52,853 nucleotides of DNA from Acidobacteriota bacterium (GTDB lineage Bacteria; Acidobacteriota; Polarisedimenticolia; J045), in NCBI GenBank assembly GCA_030949985.1, contig JAUZRX010000037.1, positions 1-52,853 on the forward strand. Direction: 5' to 3'. Every line of letters starts with the position of its first letter. Within the stretch, counting starts at the first letter, position 1. The notes beneath the pieces are model-generated. The model searched no databases and was not told the origin of the DNA. It saw only the letters and a list, made by a program, of their open reading frames with translations. This document shows, one piece after another, positions 17,144 through 25,528 of this stretch. The translations under genes and the position numbers were made by a program.

Positions 17144-17826
17144 CCCGCGCCCCCCACCTGCTGGTGGTGGAAGACGACCGCTCCCTGCGGGAGGGCCTGG
17201 CGACGGCCCTCGCGGCAGCCGGATACCGGGTCTCCACCGCCATCCGCGGCCAGGAAGCCCTCGAGGTGATTCGTCACAACCCGCCCGATCTGGTCTTGCT
17301 CGACCTGATGCTTCCCGGCCTGGACGGCTCGTACGTGCTCCAGGCCGCACGCAAGGAGGGCTACCAGGGCCCGGTGATCATCCTCTCGGCGCGCGACACC
17401 CCGGAAGACAAGATCTACGGCCTGCACGCCGGCGCCGACGACTATGTCACCAAGCCCTTCGACCTGGGCGAGCTGCTGGCCCGGATCGTCGCCCGCCTGC
17501 GGCGCCAGGACGAAGAGCCCACCCTGACGGTCGGCGCGATCGAAATCGATTTCGGAGCCGGCCGTGTCTACCGCAACGGCGAAGCGGTGCACCTGACCCC
17601 GAAGGAATTCGACGTCCTGGCCCTGCTGGCCCGGAGCCACGGTCGCGCCCTGTCCCGCAGCCGGATCGTCGAAGAGGTCTGGGGCCCCGAATACCGTGGC
17701 ACACGCCGCACCGTGGACAACATCATCTACGGCCTGCGCTCGAAGCTCGAGGAGGACCCCGAATCGCCCCGGCTTCTGCTCACGGTCCGGGCACGGGGTT
17801 ACTGCCTGGATCCGTCTGCGAAGTAG
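17140..17826 (+). CDS. OmpR/PhoB-family response regulator
   Basis: Regulator of 228 residues. The receiver has D11-D12 after VV-E, phospho-acceptor D55 (LLDLMLP) and the switch lysine in VTKPF. The C-terminal winged helix includes the family motif LTPKEFDVLALLARSHGRALSR and the recognition region TRRTVDNIIYGLRSKLEEDP. It is coupled to the kinase by ATGA. Its last 47 nt overlap the 3' end of the convergent methyltransferase gene, so the two C-termini share DNA on opposite strands. Target genes cannot be read from sequence. Confidence 0.95.
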   Translation: MTRAPHLLVVEDDRSLREGLATALAAAGYRVSTAIRGQEALEVIRHNPPDLVLLDLMLPGLDGSYVLQAARKEGYQGPVIILSARDTPEDKIYGLHAGADDYVTKPFDLGELLARIVARLRRQDEEPTLTVGAIEIDFGAGRVYRNGEAVHLTPKEFDVLALLARSHGRALSRSRIVEEVWGPEYRGTRRTVDNIIYGLRSKLEEDPESPRLLLTVRARGYCLDPSAK

Positions 17827-18391
17827 GCGGCTTGACCACCCGCAGCTCCATGCGGAATTCCTTGACCACGTTGTTGTAGCGGCGCACCGCGTCGAAGAGA
17901 ACGTTCTGGTCGATCTCGCCTTTCTGCAGGCGCTCGCCCCAGGCGGGGTCGAGTTCGAGCTTGAAGTCGGCCAGTTCGAAATCGACGCCGAGACTCAGGC
18001 CGAGGGTGGAGTTGGCGCAACGGCGGCGCACCCACTCGAGGTTCTTGCGCTGGGAGAAGAGCAACAGGCTGTCGGGGGTCACCGCCCGCACGTGGGTCGG
18101 GTCGTTGATGAAGTCGTCGTGACGGGGGTGGGGTACGTGGATGCGAATCCGCGCCCCACCGCGACAGACCCGGTACAGCTCGCGCATGATGCCCAGGTAG
18201 GTGTCCGTCGTCTGGCCCAAGTGCTCGAGCACATGGTTGAGCACGACTTCGCCGACGGAGTCGTCATCGAAGGGCCAGGGAAAGACTTCCAGGTCGTGCC
18301 GCAGGTCCGGCTCGCCGACCTTGTCCACGTTGACATAGCCCGGCAGCAGGTTCCCCCCGCAGCCGAGGTTGAGTTTGATCGCTTCCCTCAC
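17780..18391 (-). CDS. SAM-dependent class I methyltransferase
   Basis: Protein of 203 residues. GTG 18391 follows GGAGG by seven bases and a TATGAT box at 18413-18418; the longer open frame upstream runs antisense to the symporter and is not used. LNLGCGGNLLPGYVNVD is the SAM-binding glycine loop plus acidic residue, and VVLNHVLEHL is the post-motif typical of Methyltransf_11 proteins often found in polysaccharide clusters. The C-terminal 90 residues are charged and carry no recognised domain. The acceptor is unknown. The final 47 nt overlap the convergent response regulator. Confidence 0.88.
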   Translation of the reverse strand: MREAIKLNLGCGGNLLPGYVNVDKVGEPDLRHDLEVFPWPFDDDSVGEVVLNHVLEHLGQTTDTYLGIMRELYRVCRGGARIRIHVPHPRHDDFINDPTHVRAVTPDSLLLFSQRKNLEWVRRRCANSTLGLSLGVDFELADFKLELDPAWGERLQKGEIDQNVLFDAVRRYNNVVKEFRMELRVVKPPTSQTDPGSNPVPGP

Positions 18392-18541
18392 CGTCGATCC
18401 TCCGAAATCCGCATCATAACGCGACGGGGCGGGCGGTCCGCCGACAAATGCTTTCTCCTGGAAAAGACTCCGACTCCGGGGTCCGTCCGCCCCGGCCGAA
18501 GAGTGGCGTACCGCGCGCCAGGGACCCGTTCGACGGGCTGC

Positions 18542-18547
18542 TAGAAT
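18542..18547 (+). promoter_or_regulatory. Putative -10 box of the symporter gene
   Basis: TAGAAT lies 24 nt upstream of the GTG start at 18572, leaving room for the GGAGGA ribosome-binding site at 18561-18566. No -35 match at normal spacing is visible. Confidence 0.35.
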
Positions 18548-18571
18548 CGAGCCCGTCGCTGGAGGACGGCC

Positions 18572-19924
18572 GTGAACCTGACCGAGATGGTGGCCCGGGC
18601 CTCGGACTTCGCCTGGGGCCCCTACCTGCTGATTCCCCTGCTGCTGCTGACCGGGCTCTACCTGACCCTGCGACTGCGCGGCCTGCAGTTCACCCGGCTC
18701 GGCCACTCCCTCTACCTGGCCCTGGTGGTTCGCCGGGAGAGCGGCGCAGAGGGAGACATCTCCCACTTCCAGGCGCTGATGACCGCCCTGGCCGCCACCG
18801 TGGGTACGGGCAACATCGTCGGCGTGGCCCTGGCCATTGGAGCGGGCGGCCCCGGCGCTTTGCTGTGGATGTGGGTCACCGGACTGGTCGGCATGGCCAC
18901 CAAGTACTCGGAAGCGCTGCTCTCGGTGCACTACCGCGTCACCGACCCCCGGGGCGAGCAATCGGGCGGGCCCATGTACTACCTCTCCCGGGGCATCTCC
19001 CTGGGCAAGGTGGGTCCCGCGCTGGGCGCCCTCTTCGCCCTGTTCGCCACCATCGCCTCTTTCGGCATCGGCAACATGGTGCAGTCCAACTCGGTGGCCG
19101 ACGCCCTGGGCTCTTCGTTCGGTATTCCCGAGTGGGTCACCGGGCTGGTCATCGCTCTGGCGGCAGGCGCCGTGATCCTTGGCGGGATCCGCTCCATCGG
19201 TCGCTTCACCGGCGTCTTCGTCCCGCTGATGATCGCGCTCTACACGCTGGGCTGCGGCGTGGTGATCGCCACCCACGCCTCGGAGCTGCCGCGCGTCTTC
19301 GCCGAGATCTTCACCGGTGCCTTCTCGCCGGTGGCCGCCACCGGGGGCTTTGCGGGCGCGGCTCTGCGGGAGGTGATCCGCCAGGGCGTGGCCCGGGGCA
19401 TCTTCTCCAACGAGTCCGGCCTCGGCTCGGCGGGTATCGCCGCTGCCGCCGCCCAGACCCGCGAGCCGGTGCGCCAGGCCCTGGTGTCGATGACCCAGAC
19501 CTTCATCGACACCATCGTGGTCTGCTCGCTGACCGGCCTGGCGATTCTCTGCACCGGCAGCTGGACCAGCGGCGAGACCGGCGCTCCGCTGACCCAGCTC
19601 GCCTTTCGGGAAGGGCTGCCCGGACAGTGGGGGGACACCATCGTGGCGCTGAGCCTGTCCATGTTCGCCTTCTCCACCATCCTCGGCTGGTGCTATTACG
19701 GGGAGAAGAGCATCGAGTACCTGCTCGGCGTGGGCGCCGTGCGGCCCTACCGGCTGCTCTTCGTGACCTCGACCTTCGTCGGCACCGTCGCGCGGCTCGA
19801 CCTGGTGTGGAAGATCTCCGACCTGATGAACGCCCTGATGGCGCTTCCCAACCTGGTGGGCCTTTTGCTACTCTCCGGGCTGATCGTGAAGCTCACCCGG
19901 CGCTACACGATCGGTTCCCACTGA
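18572..19924 (+). CDS. Sodium:alanine (AGCS family) symporter
   Basis: Inner-membrane transporter of 450 residues with about eleven hydrophobic helices. GTG start behind GGAGGA at 18561-18566. Signatures of the AGCS family (AlsT/AgcS/DagA) are plain: the motif [40 protein letters not shown], and [17 protein letters not shown]. The family imports alanine or glycine with Na+ or H+. It follows the divergent methyltransferase by 180 bp and precedes the BNR-protein gene by 19 bp, which may be co-transcribed. Confidence 0.95.
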   Translation: MNLTEMVARASDFAWGPYLLIPLLLLTGLYLTLRLRGLQFTRLGHSLYLALVVRRESGAEGDISHFQALMTALAATVGTGNIVGVALAIGAGGPGALLWMWVTGLVGMATKYSEALLSVHYRVTDPRGEQSGGPMYYLSRGISLGKVGPALGALFALFATIASFGIGNMVQSNSVADALGSSFGIPEWVTGLVIALAAGAVILGGIRSIGRFTGVFVPLMIALYTLGCGVVIATHASELPRVFAEIFTGAFSPVAATGGFAGAALREVIRQGVARGIFSNESGLGSAGIAAAAAQTREPVRQALVSMTQTFIDTIVVCSLTGLAILCTGSWTSGETGAPLTQLAFREGLPGQWGDTIVALSLSMFAFSTILGWCYYGEKSIEYLLGVGAVRPYRLLFVTSTFVGTVARLDLVWKISDLMNALMALPNLVGLLLLSGLIVKLTRRYTIGSH

Positions 19925-19943
19925 AAGGCACGAGGAGTCCGCC

Positions 19944-21245
19944 ATGCGCCCCCCGAACCGTCGCCGCGTCCGGCCCTGGCTGCTCGCGGCGACCGCCCCG
20001 GCGGCGTCGGCGGCCCTGCTCTTCACCGGGATTCCGGCGCCGCGAAACCCGCCTCGCCCCGACGTCCCCCCCCTGCCGGGCGGCGGGGGGAAAGGTATCC
20101 CCGACAAGCCCGTGCTCACCTTCGACCCGCCCTCGCCCCCCGCCCGCACCGACGGGGGGGCCGGCGGCACCAATCGCCGGGCCCACCAGGACAGCTCGGG
20201 CCGCGATCAGAACGAAACCTCGATCGCCATCCATCCAAACGATCCGAACAACATCGTCGGCGGCGCCAACGACGCCCGGGAGGGCAGTTGGGCGGCGGAG
20301 GTCTACGCCAGTCACGACGGCGGCCGGACCTTCAGCGACGGGGTGATGCCCTTTCGCGCCCAACCCAATCAAGGCGATCCGACCCTCGCCTTCTGCGGCG
20401 ACGGCACGGTGCTCTACGGCTACCTGGACTACGTCGGTTCTTTCTCGCCCCACCGGCTGATCGTCTCCCACTCCAACGACGGCGGCGACACCTGGTCCGA
20501 CGACCGGGACGGTGCCCCTGACATCGACTTCACCCGTTCGACGGACGGAGGCCCGAACTGGGAGACCCCCTACAGGGTCAACGACGATGCCGTGGGCAAC
20601 GGGAGGGACCAGTTCTTCCCCTGGATGGCCGTCGACGACAAGGGCCTGCTGCACCTGATGTGGCATGACCGGCGGCACGACAGCACGAACGACGCCTTCC
20701 CTATCTGCATCGCCACTTCGCGGGATGGCGGCGAGAGCTTCGATCGCAACCTCCGGGGCAGTGACAGCCCCTCGAAGGGCTCGCTGACGGGCTTTCTCGG
20801 GGACTACGCCGCCCTGGCCGCCGGCGGCGGCAAGTTCGTCCCCCTGTGGAGCGACCTGCGTGCGGGCACCGGCGAAGAAGACGTCTACATCGAGGTGGAG
20901 CCCGCCTTCGACTACGACATCGTCGCCGACGTGCTCTTCGACGCCGACAAGCAGACCCTGCACTTCGCCGACCAGGAACCCCGGCTGGGTGATGTCATCG
21001 TCTACGACCTGGTGCTCGGCGACGTGGCCGACGTGGCCGCCACCGACCCCTGGACCGGCGCCCAGTGCGTTGCGGAAGATCTGGCGGCGCCTCCCGCCAC
21101 CGTCCCGGACCTGCCCGACCCGGGCCGCGCGCTCTACGTACGGCTCCGCGCCCAGGGGCCCCGGGGCCATGGCAGCTTCGGATCGGCCAGCGCCCACCCC
21201 GACACCCGCGACAGCCTGGACGACGCCCCGCCCTGCGGCCTGTGA
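19944..21245 (+). CDS. Secreted BNR/Asp-box (sialidase-like beta-propeller) protein
   Basis: Exported protein of 433 residues with a basic N-terminus, a hydrophobic core (about 12-28) and a Pro/Gly-rich linker. Four Asp boxes (S-x-D-G-G-x-x-[FW]) are seen at 123-130, 177-184, 199-206 and 259-266. Spacing of boxes 1-2 and 3-4 is about one propeller blade, but boxes 2 and 3 are only 22 residues apart, as if most of one blade were lost in frame. Sialidase catalytic residues cannot be assigned, so hydrolase activity is uncertain. The C-terminal 130 residues form a separate region. The next gene starts at GTGA on its stop codon. Confidence 0.82.
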   Translation: MRPPNRRRVRPWLLAATAPAASAALLFTGIPAPRNPPRPDVPPLPGGGGKGIPDKPVLTFDPPSPPARTDGGAGGTNRRAHQDSSGRDQNETSIAIHPNDPNNIVGGANDAREGSWAAEVYASHDGGRTFSDGVMPFRAQPNQGDPTLAFCGDGTVLYGYLDYVGSFSPHRLIVSHSNDGGDTWSDDRDGAPDIDFTRSTDGGPNWETPYRVNDDAVGNGRDQFFPWMAVDDKGLLHLMWHDRRHDSTNDAFPICIATSRDGGESFDRNLRGSDSPSKGSLTGFLGDYAALAAGGGKFVPLWSDLRAGTGEEDVYIEVEPAFDYDIVADVLFDADKQTLHFADQEPRLGDVIVYDLVLGDVADVAATDPWTGAQCVAEDLAAPPATVPDLPDPGRALYVRLRAQGPRGHGSFGSASAHPDTRDSLDDAPPCGL

Positions 21246-22822
21246 GGGGTACCCCACCACGCAACCTCGTCAGCGGGATCGCCCTGGCCATCCTGCCGGC
21301 GATGGTGCTCTTGCGACTGCGGGGTTTCGTCGCGCCCCACGAGGATCCTCGGCAGGCCGTGCTGATCGCGGCGGGTGCGGCGATCTTCCTCGCCGGCGTC
21401 CCGCGCCGACGCGCGGGAAGACTGTCGGTGGCGCTGAAACTGGCACTGATCCTGCTGGCCTGGACGGCGGTCGGGCTGGCGCTGTCGCCCAGCCCGGCCC
21501 GCGGGGGGCTGCGCCTGGCCCAACTGGCCGCCGCGCTCATCATCACCGCGGCTTGCGCGGCCGGGGCCGACGACCGTCGCTGGCTCGACGGCCTGCACCG
21601 GCTGTCGGTGGCGGCGGGACTGACCGTCGCGGGGCTCTTCTGGTGGCGCGCCCTGCTGGCCTTCCCCCGTTCCGACTACCCGGTGTGGCTGATGTTCTCG
21701 CCCATCGGCCACGTCAGCCTGAGCGGAGACGTGCTGGCCTTGTGGTTGCCGCTGCTGGCCTGGACCTGTGTCGAGACCCGACAACCCCGCTGGCTGCGGG
21801 GGGGCGCGGGGCTGGCCCTGGCGGGACTCGGCGGAGCGTTGCTGATGGGCGCCTCCCGGGCCGCGCTGGCGGGCCTGGCGCTGGCAGCGGTAACGGCGAC
21901 GACGCTGGTCGTGGGACGCGACCGCCGCTGGCCCCGGCGGGCGGCGCTCCCGCTGGCCCTGGCCGGCGCCGCGGCGGTCGGGGCCTGGGCCGCGGCGCCC
22001 CTGCCCCTGCGCCCCCTGGAACGAGTGGTGGAGGCCTTCGCCGACGGGGTCGAACAGCGCGGAAGCTGGCTCGGTCCCCGCGCCCCCCTCTATGCCGCCA
22101 CCCTCGAGCTGGTGCGCGCCGCGCCCCTGTTAGGCTACGGGCCGGGCGCTTTCCCCGATGTCTATCCGGGTCGCGCCCGCCGCGGCGCCCCGGCCGGCGA
22201 TCCCCTCACCGCCCCCGGGCTCTTCGCCGCCGACCCCCACAACGCCCTGCTCGAGCAGGCGGTCGACGGCGGCGTGGGGGCGGCCCTGCTGCTGGCCGCC
22301 TTGCTGGCGGTGGTCCTCGCCGGGGCCTGGCAGCGGGCGCGCCGCGACGGTGGCGGACGCGCCGTCGCGGCGGCGGCGGCGCTCGGCGGCGCCCTGCCGG
22401 GTCTCGCCTTCTCCCACACTCTGCACCACCCCTCGAGCCTGTACTTCTTCGCGCTGGCCGCGGGGCTGAGCCGGGCCGCCTCGACCGGAGCCGCCCCCCC
22501 CCGCCCGGCTGCACGCTGGCGGCTGCCCGCCGCCGCCCTGCTGGTGGTCACCCTGGCGATCGGGCCCACCCGCGCCCTGGCCGCCCACTGGGAACTGGGA
22601 CGCGGGCTGGCCAAGCTCGGTCCCTCACCGCTCGCCGCCCGCCGACACCTCGAGCGCGCTCTCGCCTGCGATCCCCGCTGTTTCCGCGCCGCCCTCGCCC
22701 TGGCCCAGCTCGATCTGGCGGGAGGCGACACCGAGGCGGCAGCCACCCGCCTGCGCCAGGTGCTGACCTACCACCCCGACCCGGCTCTCGACTCCCTGTT
22801 GGCGGCGATCAGCCGCCGATAG
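21242..22822 (+). CDS. O-antigen ligase/polymerase-like membrane protein with C-terminal TPR
   Basis: Membrane protein of 526 residues. The start is taken as GTG 21242, which overlaps the upstream TGA (GTGA); the open frame before it lies inside the BNR gene. About ten to twelve hydrophobic helices surround a large periplasmic loop containing LLGYGPGAFPDVYP and DPHNALLEQAVDGGV, the Wzy_C/WaaL-family pattern. After the last helix, about 90 residues (from HLERALACDPRCFRAALALA) form TPR-like helices. Family members ligate or polymerise undecaprenyl-linked glycans. The acceptor is unknown; coupling to a secreted BNR protein raises the chance of a protein O-glycosylation role. Confidence 0.85.
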   Translation: MRGTPPRNLVSGIALAILPAMVLLRLRGFVAPHEDPRQAVLIAAGAAIFLAGVPRRRAGRLSVALKLALILLAWTAVGLALSPSPARGGLRLAQLAAALIITAACAAGADDRRWLDGLHRLSVAAGLTVAGLFWWRALLAFPRSDYPVWLMFSPIGHVSLSGDVLALWLPLLAWTCVETRQPRWLRGGAGLALAGLGGALLMGASRAALAGLALAAVTATTLVVGRDRRWPRRAALPLALAGAAAVGAWAAAPLPLRPLERVVEAFADGVEQRGSWLGPRAPLYAATLELVRAAPLLGYGPGAFPDVYPGRARRGAPAGDPLTAPGLFAADPHNALLEQAVDGGVGAALLLAALLAVVLAGAWQRARRDGGGRAVAAAAALGGALPGLAFSHTLHHPSSLYFFALAAGLSRAASTGAAPPRPAARWRLPAAALLVVTLAIGPTRALAAHWELGRGLAKLGPSPLAARRHLERALACDPRCFRAALALAQLDLAGGDTEAAATRLRQVLTYHPDPALDSLLAAISRR

Positions 22823-22850
22823 ACAGGGCACGAGGCCCGCGGGATATAAT
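22820..22850 (+). promoter_or_regulatory. Putative sigma-70 promoter of the FG-GAP/MopE gene
   Basis: A perfect TATAAT at 22845-22850 has TAGACA at 22820-22825 with a 19-base spacer; the TAG of TAGACA is the stop codon of the upstream gene. The ATG lies 26 bases after the -10. The consensus -10 is strong, the spacer slightly long. Confidence 0.5.
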
Positions 22851-22876
22851 GCCGCGAAGGGGCCCGAGACGACGGC

Positions 22877-25327
22877 ATGCGCGGACTGCTCTTTTTGGTG
22901 TTGAGTCTTGGTTTACCCCTGGCAGCGGGCCTGGTCGAAGAGCGGGCGTGGACGGGTTCTTCGACGGTACCCGACTCCCGGCAGGTGATGACCGAACCGC
23001 TGGCGGCCGATCTGGACGCCGACGGCGCGACAGAACTGGCCTTCATCTCCTTCACCGATCGCAACGATGTACTCGACGCGGAAGACGGTGTGCTCCGGGT
23101 CGTCCGGGGCAGTGATGCCAGCGAGTTGTTGAGTGTGGCGGACCCGGGCTGCCGGGTCTGCGCCGACGGCGGCGCCTGCGTGCCCCTGAACGCCAGGGGC
23201 GACACCGGTTTTCTGGCTCCCGCGTCGGGACTGGCCCTGGGAAATCTGCTCGGAGACAACCGCCCCGAGATCGTCGGGGTGCTCGAAGGCCGGCTCCAGG
23301 AGACCTTGAACCGTGTCGTCGCCTTCGACGCCGACGGTCGATTCCTCTGGTGCAGCGCCAAGCTGCTGCTGCCCCTCGATCCCTACACCCAGCTTTCCCT
23401 GGCGGATCTCGACGCCGACGGCCGGGCGGAGGTGCTGGCGGGCAGCGCGGTCTTCTCGAACCAGGGCGCGCTGCTCTTCGACGATGGTGACCGCAGCGCG
23501 GTGATCTCCATCGCCGCCGACGTGGACGGCGATGGCCTGGCGGAGGTGCTCACCGGCCCCAAGGCCCTGAAGGCCGACGGCACGGTGCTCTGGCAGCAGG
23601 CGGCTTTGGGAACCGGACCGCACTACCCGGCGGTAGGCGACTTCGATCTCGACGGTCTGCCCGAGGTGGTGGTGGTGGATCACGGCACCAGCCGTGTCTT
23701 CATCCTCGAGGGAGCCACCGGCGCGATACGCTGCGAGCAACCCCTCGAGAGCGACGCCGGCACTCCCTGGCTGGGCGGCCCGCCGGCCCTGGGAGACGTG
23801 GACGGCGACTGCGTCCCGGAGGTGGCCGTGGCCGGCGGAAGCGGCTTCACCATGCTGCAGTACGTGGCCCCCACCGGTGGCCAGACCGATTGTCTGCAAC
23901 GGCTGTGGACCCGGGCCCTGGCCGACACCTCGTCTTCCCGCTCGTCCCCCGCCTTCTTCGACTTCGACGCCGACGGCACCCTCGACGTGGCCCAGACCGA
24001 CGAGCAGCGCCTGCGCATCTGGCGCGGCAGCGACGGCGCCCCCATCGGCGAGATCGACAACTCCTCGGCCACCGGCGTCGAGGGGCCGGTGATCGCCGAC
24101 GTGGACGGGGACGGCCAGGCTGAGATCGTCATCGCCGCCAACGACTACGACCGAGTCGGCGCCAGCGGCGTACGGGTGATCCACGATCCGGCCACGACCT
24201 GGCCCGCCGCCCGACCCCTGTGGAACCAGCACGCCTACCACCGCACCAATATCGCGGACGACGGCACCCTGCCCGCCCCGGAGGAAAACTTCTGGGTGGC
24301 ATACAACCACTTCCGCAGTCAGCAGGGCGCGGTCTGCGGTGACGTCGACGAGGACGGGGTGCGCAACGGCGTCGACAACTGCCCCGCCGTGGCCAACGCC
24401 GACCAGCTCGACACCGACGGCGACGGGGCCGGGGACGCCTGCGACTGCGATCCCAACGACGCCGACACCTACCCCGGTGCTCCGCAACTCTGCGATGGCG
24501 CCAACAACGACTGTGACGATCCACTCTGGCCCACGGTGCCGGCGGACGAGGCCGACGACGACGGCGACGGCGCGCGCGTCTGCGACGGCGACTGCGACGA
24601 CAGTAACGACCAGGCCTACCCCGGGGCCACCGAGGCCTGCAACGGTTTCGACGACGACTGCGACGGGCTGATCGACGAGGATGCCGACGGGATGGACTCG
24701 GACTCCGACGGCGTGCGCAATCTCTGCGACAACTGCCGCTTCACCGCCAACCCGGATCAGCTCGACACCGACGGCGACGGGGCCGGAGACGCCTGCGACA
24801 ACTGCCTGACCACGCCCAACCCCACGCAGAAGGACGGCGACGCCGACGGCCTGGGCAACGCCTGCGACAACTGCCCCCACCGGGCCAATCCCGCCCAGGA
24901 AGACGGCGACGGCGACGGCGACGGGGACATCTGCGACAACTGCCCGACCACACCGAACCCCGCCCAGGCGGACGTGGACGGTGACGGCGAGGGTGACCGC
25001 TGCGACCTGGACGACGGTATCGTGCTCTTCGACCAGGTGGACCATCCGCGGGTGAGGTGGCAGTCGGATCCGGCCTACTCCACGTTCAATCTCTACCGCG
25101 GTGACCTGGCGGTGCTCGTCGGCGGCGGCTCTTACACCCAGCTTCCCGGCAGCAACGCCTACGCCGATCGCTTCTGCGGGCTGGCGGACACCTTCCTGGA
25201 CGACACGCTGATTCCCGTCAGGGGCGAGGCGTTCTACTGGCTGGTCACCGGCCAGGGAACCGGGGGGGAGAGCGCCCTGGGTGATGGCGCGGGGGTCACG
25301 CGCCTCAACGACAATCCCTGCCCCTGA
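22877..25327 (+). CDS. Secreted FG-GAP/VCBS protein with MopE and thrombospondin type-3 repeats
   Basis: Exported protein of 816 residues. The signal peptide is about 1-18. Residues 30-470 contain FG-GAP/VCBS-type calcium loops such as DLDADGATEL, DVDGDGLAEV and DFDLDGLPEV, probably a beta-propeller. Residues about 488-714 are aspartate- and cysteine-rich: thrombospondin type-3 units (DxDGxGDACDNCP) alternate with MopE-type metal-binding motifs (CDCDPNDADTYPGAPQLCDG). The last 100 residues (Tyr/Phe-rich) form a further domain, perhaps fibronectin-like. The protein is probably calcium-loaded and cell-surface or extracellular; its role is unknown. A 42-nt unit is repeated almost exactly in the TSP3 region. 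Confidence 0.88.
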   Translation: MRGLLFLVLSLGLPLAAGLVEERAWTGSSTVPDSRQVMTEPLAADLDADGATELAFISFTDRNDVLDAEDGVLRVVRGSDASELLSVADPGCRVCADGGACVPLNARGDTGFLAPASGLALGNLLGDNRPEIVGVLEGRLQETLNRVVAFDADGRFLWCSAKLLLPLDPYTQLSLADLDADGRAEVLAGSAVFSNQGALLFDDGDRSAVISIAADVDGDGLAEVLTGPKALKADGTVLWQQAALGTGPHYPAVGDFDLDGLPEVVVVDHGTSRVFILEGATGAIRCEQPLESDAGTPWLGGPPALGDVDGDCVPEVAVAGGSGFTMLQYVAPTGGQTDCLQRLWTRALADTSSSRSSPAFFDFDADGTLDVAQTDEQRLRIWRGSDGAPIGEIDNSSATGVEGPVIADVDGDGQAEIVIAANDYDRVGASGVRVIHDPATTWPAARPLWNQHAYHRTNIADDGTLPAPEENFWVAYNHFRSQQGAVCGDVDEDGVRNGVDNCPAVANADQLDTDGDGAGDACDCDPNDADTYPGAPQLCDGANNDCDDPLWPTVPADEADDDGDGARVCDGDCDDSNDQAYPGATEACNGFDDDCDGLIDEDADGMDSDSDGVRNLCDNCRFTANPDQLDTDGDGAGDACDNCLTTPNPTQKDGDADGLGNACDNCPHRANPAQEDGDGDGDGDICDNCPTTPNPAQADVDGDGEGDRCDLDDGIVLFDQVDHPRVRWQSDPAYSTFNLYRGDLAVLVGGGSYTQLPGSNAYADRFCGLADTFLDDTLIPVRGEAFYWLVTGQGTGGESALGDGAGVTRLNDNPCP
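24404..24445 (+). repeat. 42-nt direct repeat in the TSP3 region, copy 1
   Basis: This stretch recurs at 24758-24799 with one G/A difference. Both encode QLDTDGDGAGDACD. The near-identity at DNA level suggests recent duplication or recombination within the repeat array. Confidence 0.8.
24758..24799 (+). repeat. 42-nt direct repeat in the TSP3 region, copy 2
   Basis: Second copy of the unit at 24404-24445, in the same frame and coding for the same 14 residues. Confidence 0.8.
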
Positions 25328-25528
25328 ATCCGGCAGGTCGGTTTTCGGCACCACGCCCAGAACGGAGGCCACGACCGGCGCCCCGGATCTGCAACCGGTC
25401 GTCGTGCCCCCGGTGCCATTGGCCCTTCCCGCCGTCGCTCCGCCGCATTCCCCGGGTTACACCTTTCCTGCAGCCGGCCGTAACCTCGAAGCGGTCGGTC
25501 ACGTTATGGAATCTCGAGGAGATGCGCC

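Noticed and set aside
18392-19276. Upstream extension of the methyltransferase to 498 residues
   Set aside because: It is antisense to the AGCS symporter; GTG 18391 has a good ribosome-binding site and matches the family start.
24355-25010. Regular short repeats resembling a CRISPR array
   Set aside because: The repeats are in-frame Asp/Cys-coding units of the TSP3/MopE protein, of varying spacing and without spacer-like unique DNA.
22913-25372. 819-codon antisense frame opposite the FG-GAP/MopE gene
   Set aside because: It is a GC-skew shadow of the Asp-rich coding strand, made of Val/Ala/Gly repeats with no domain.
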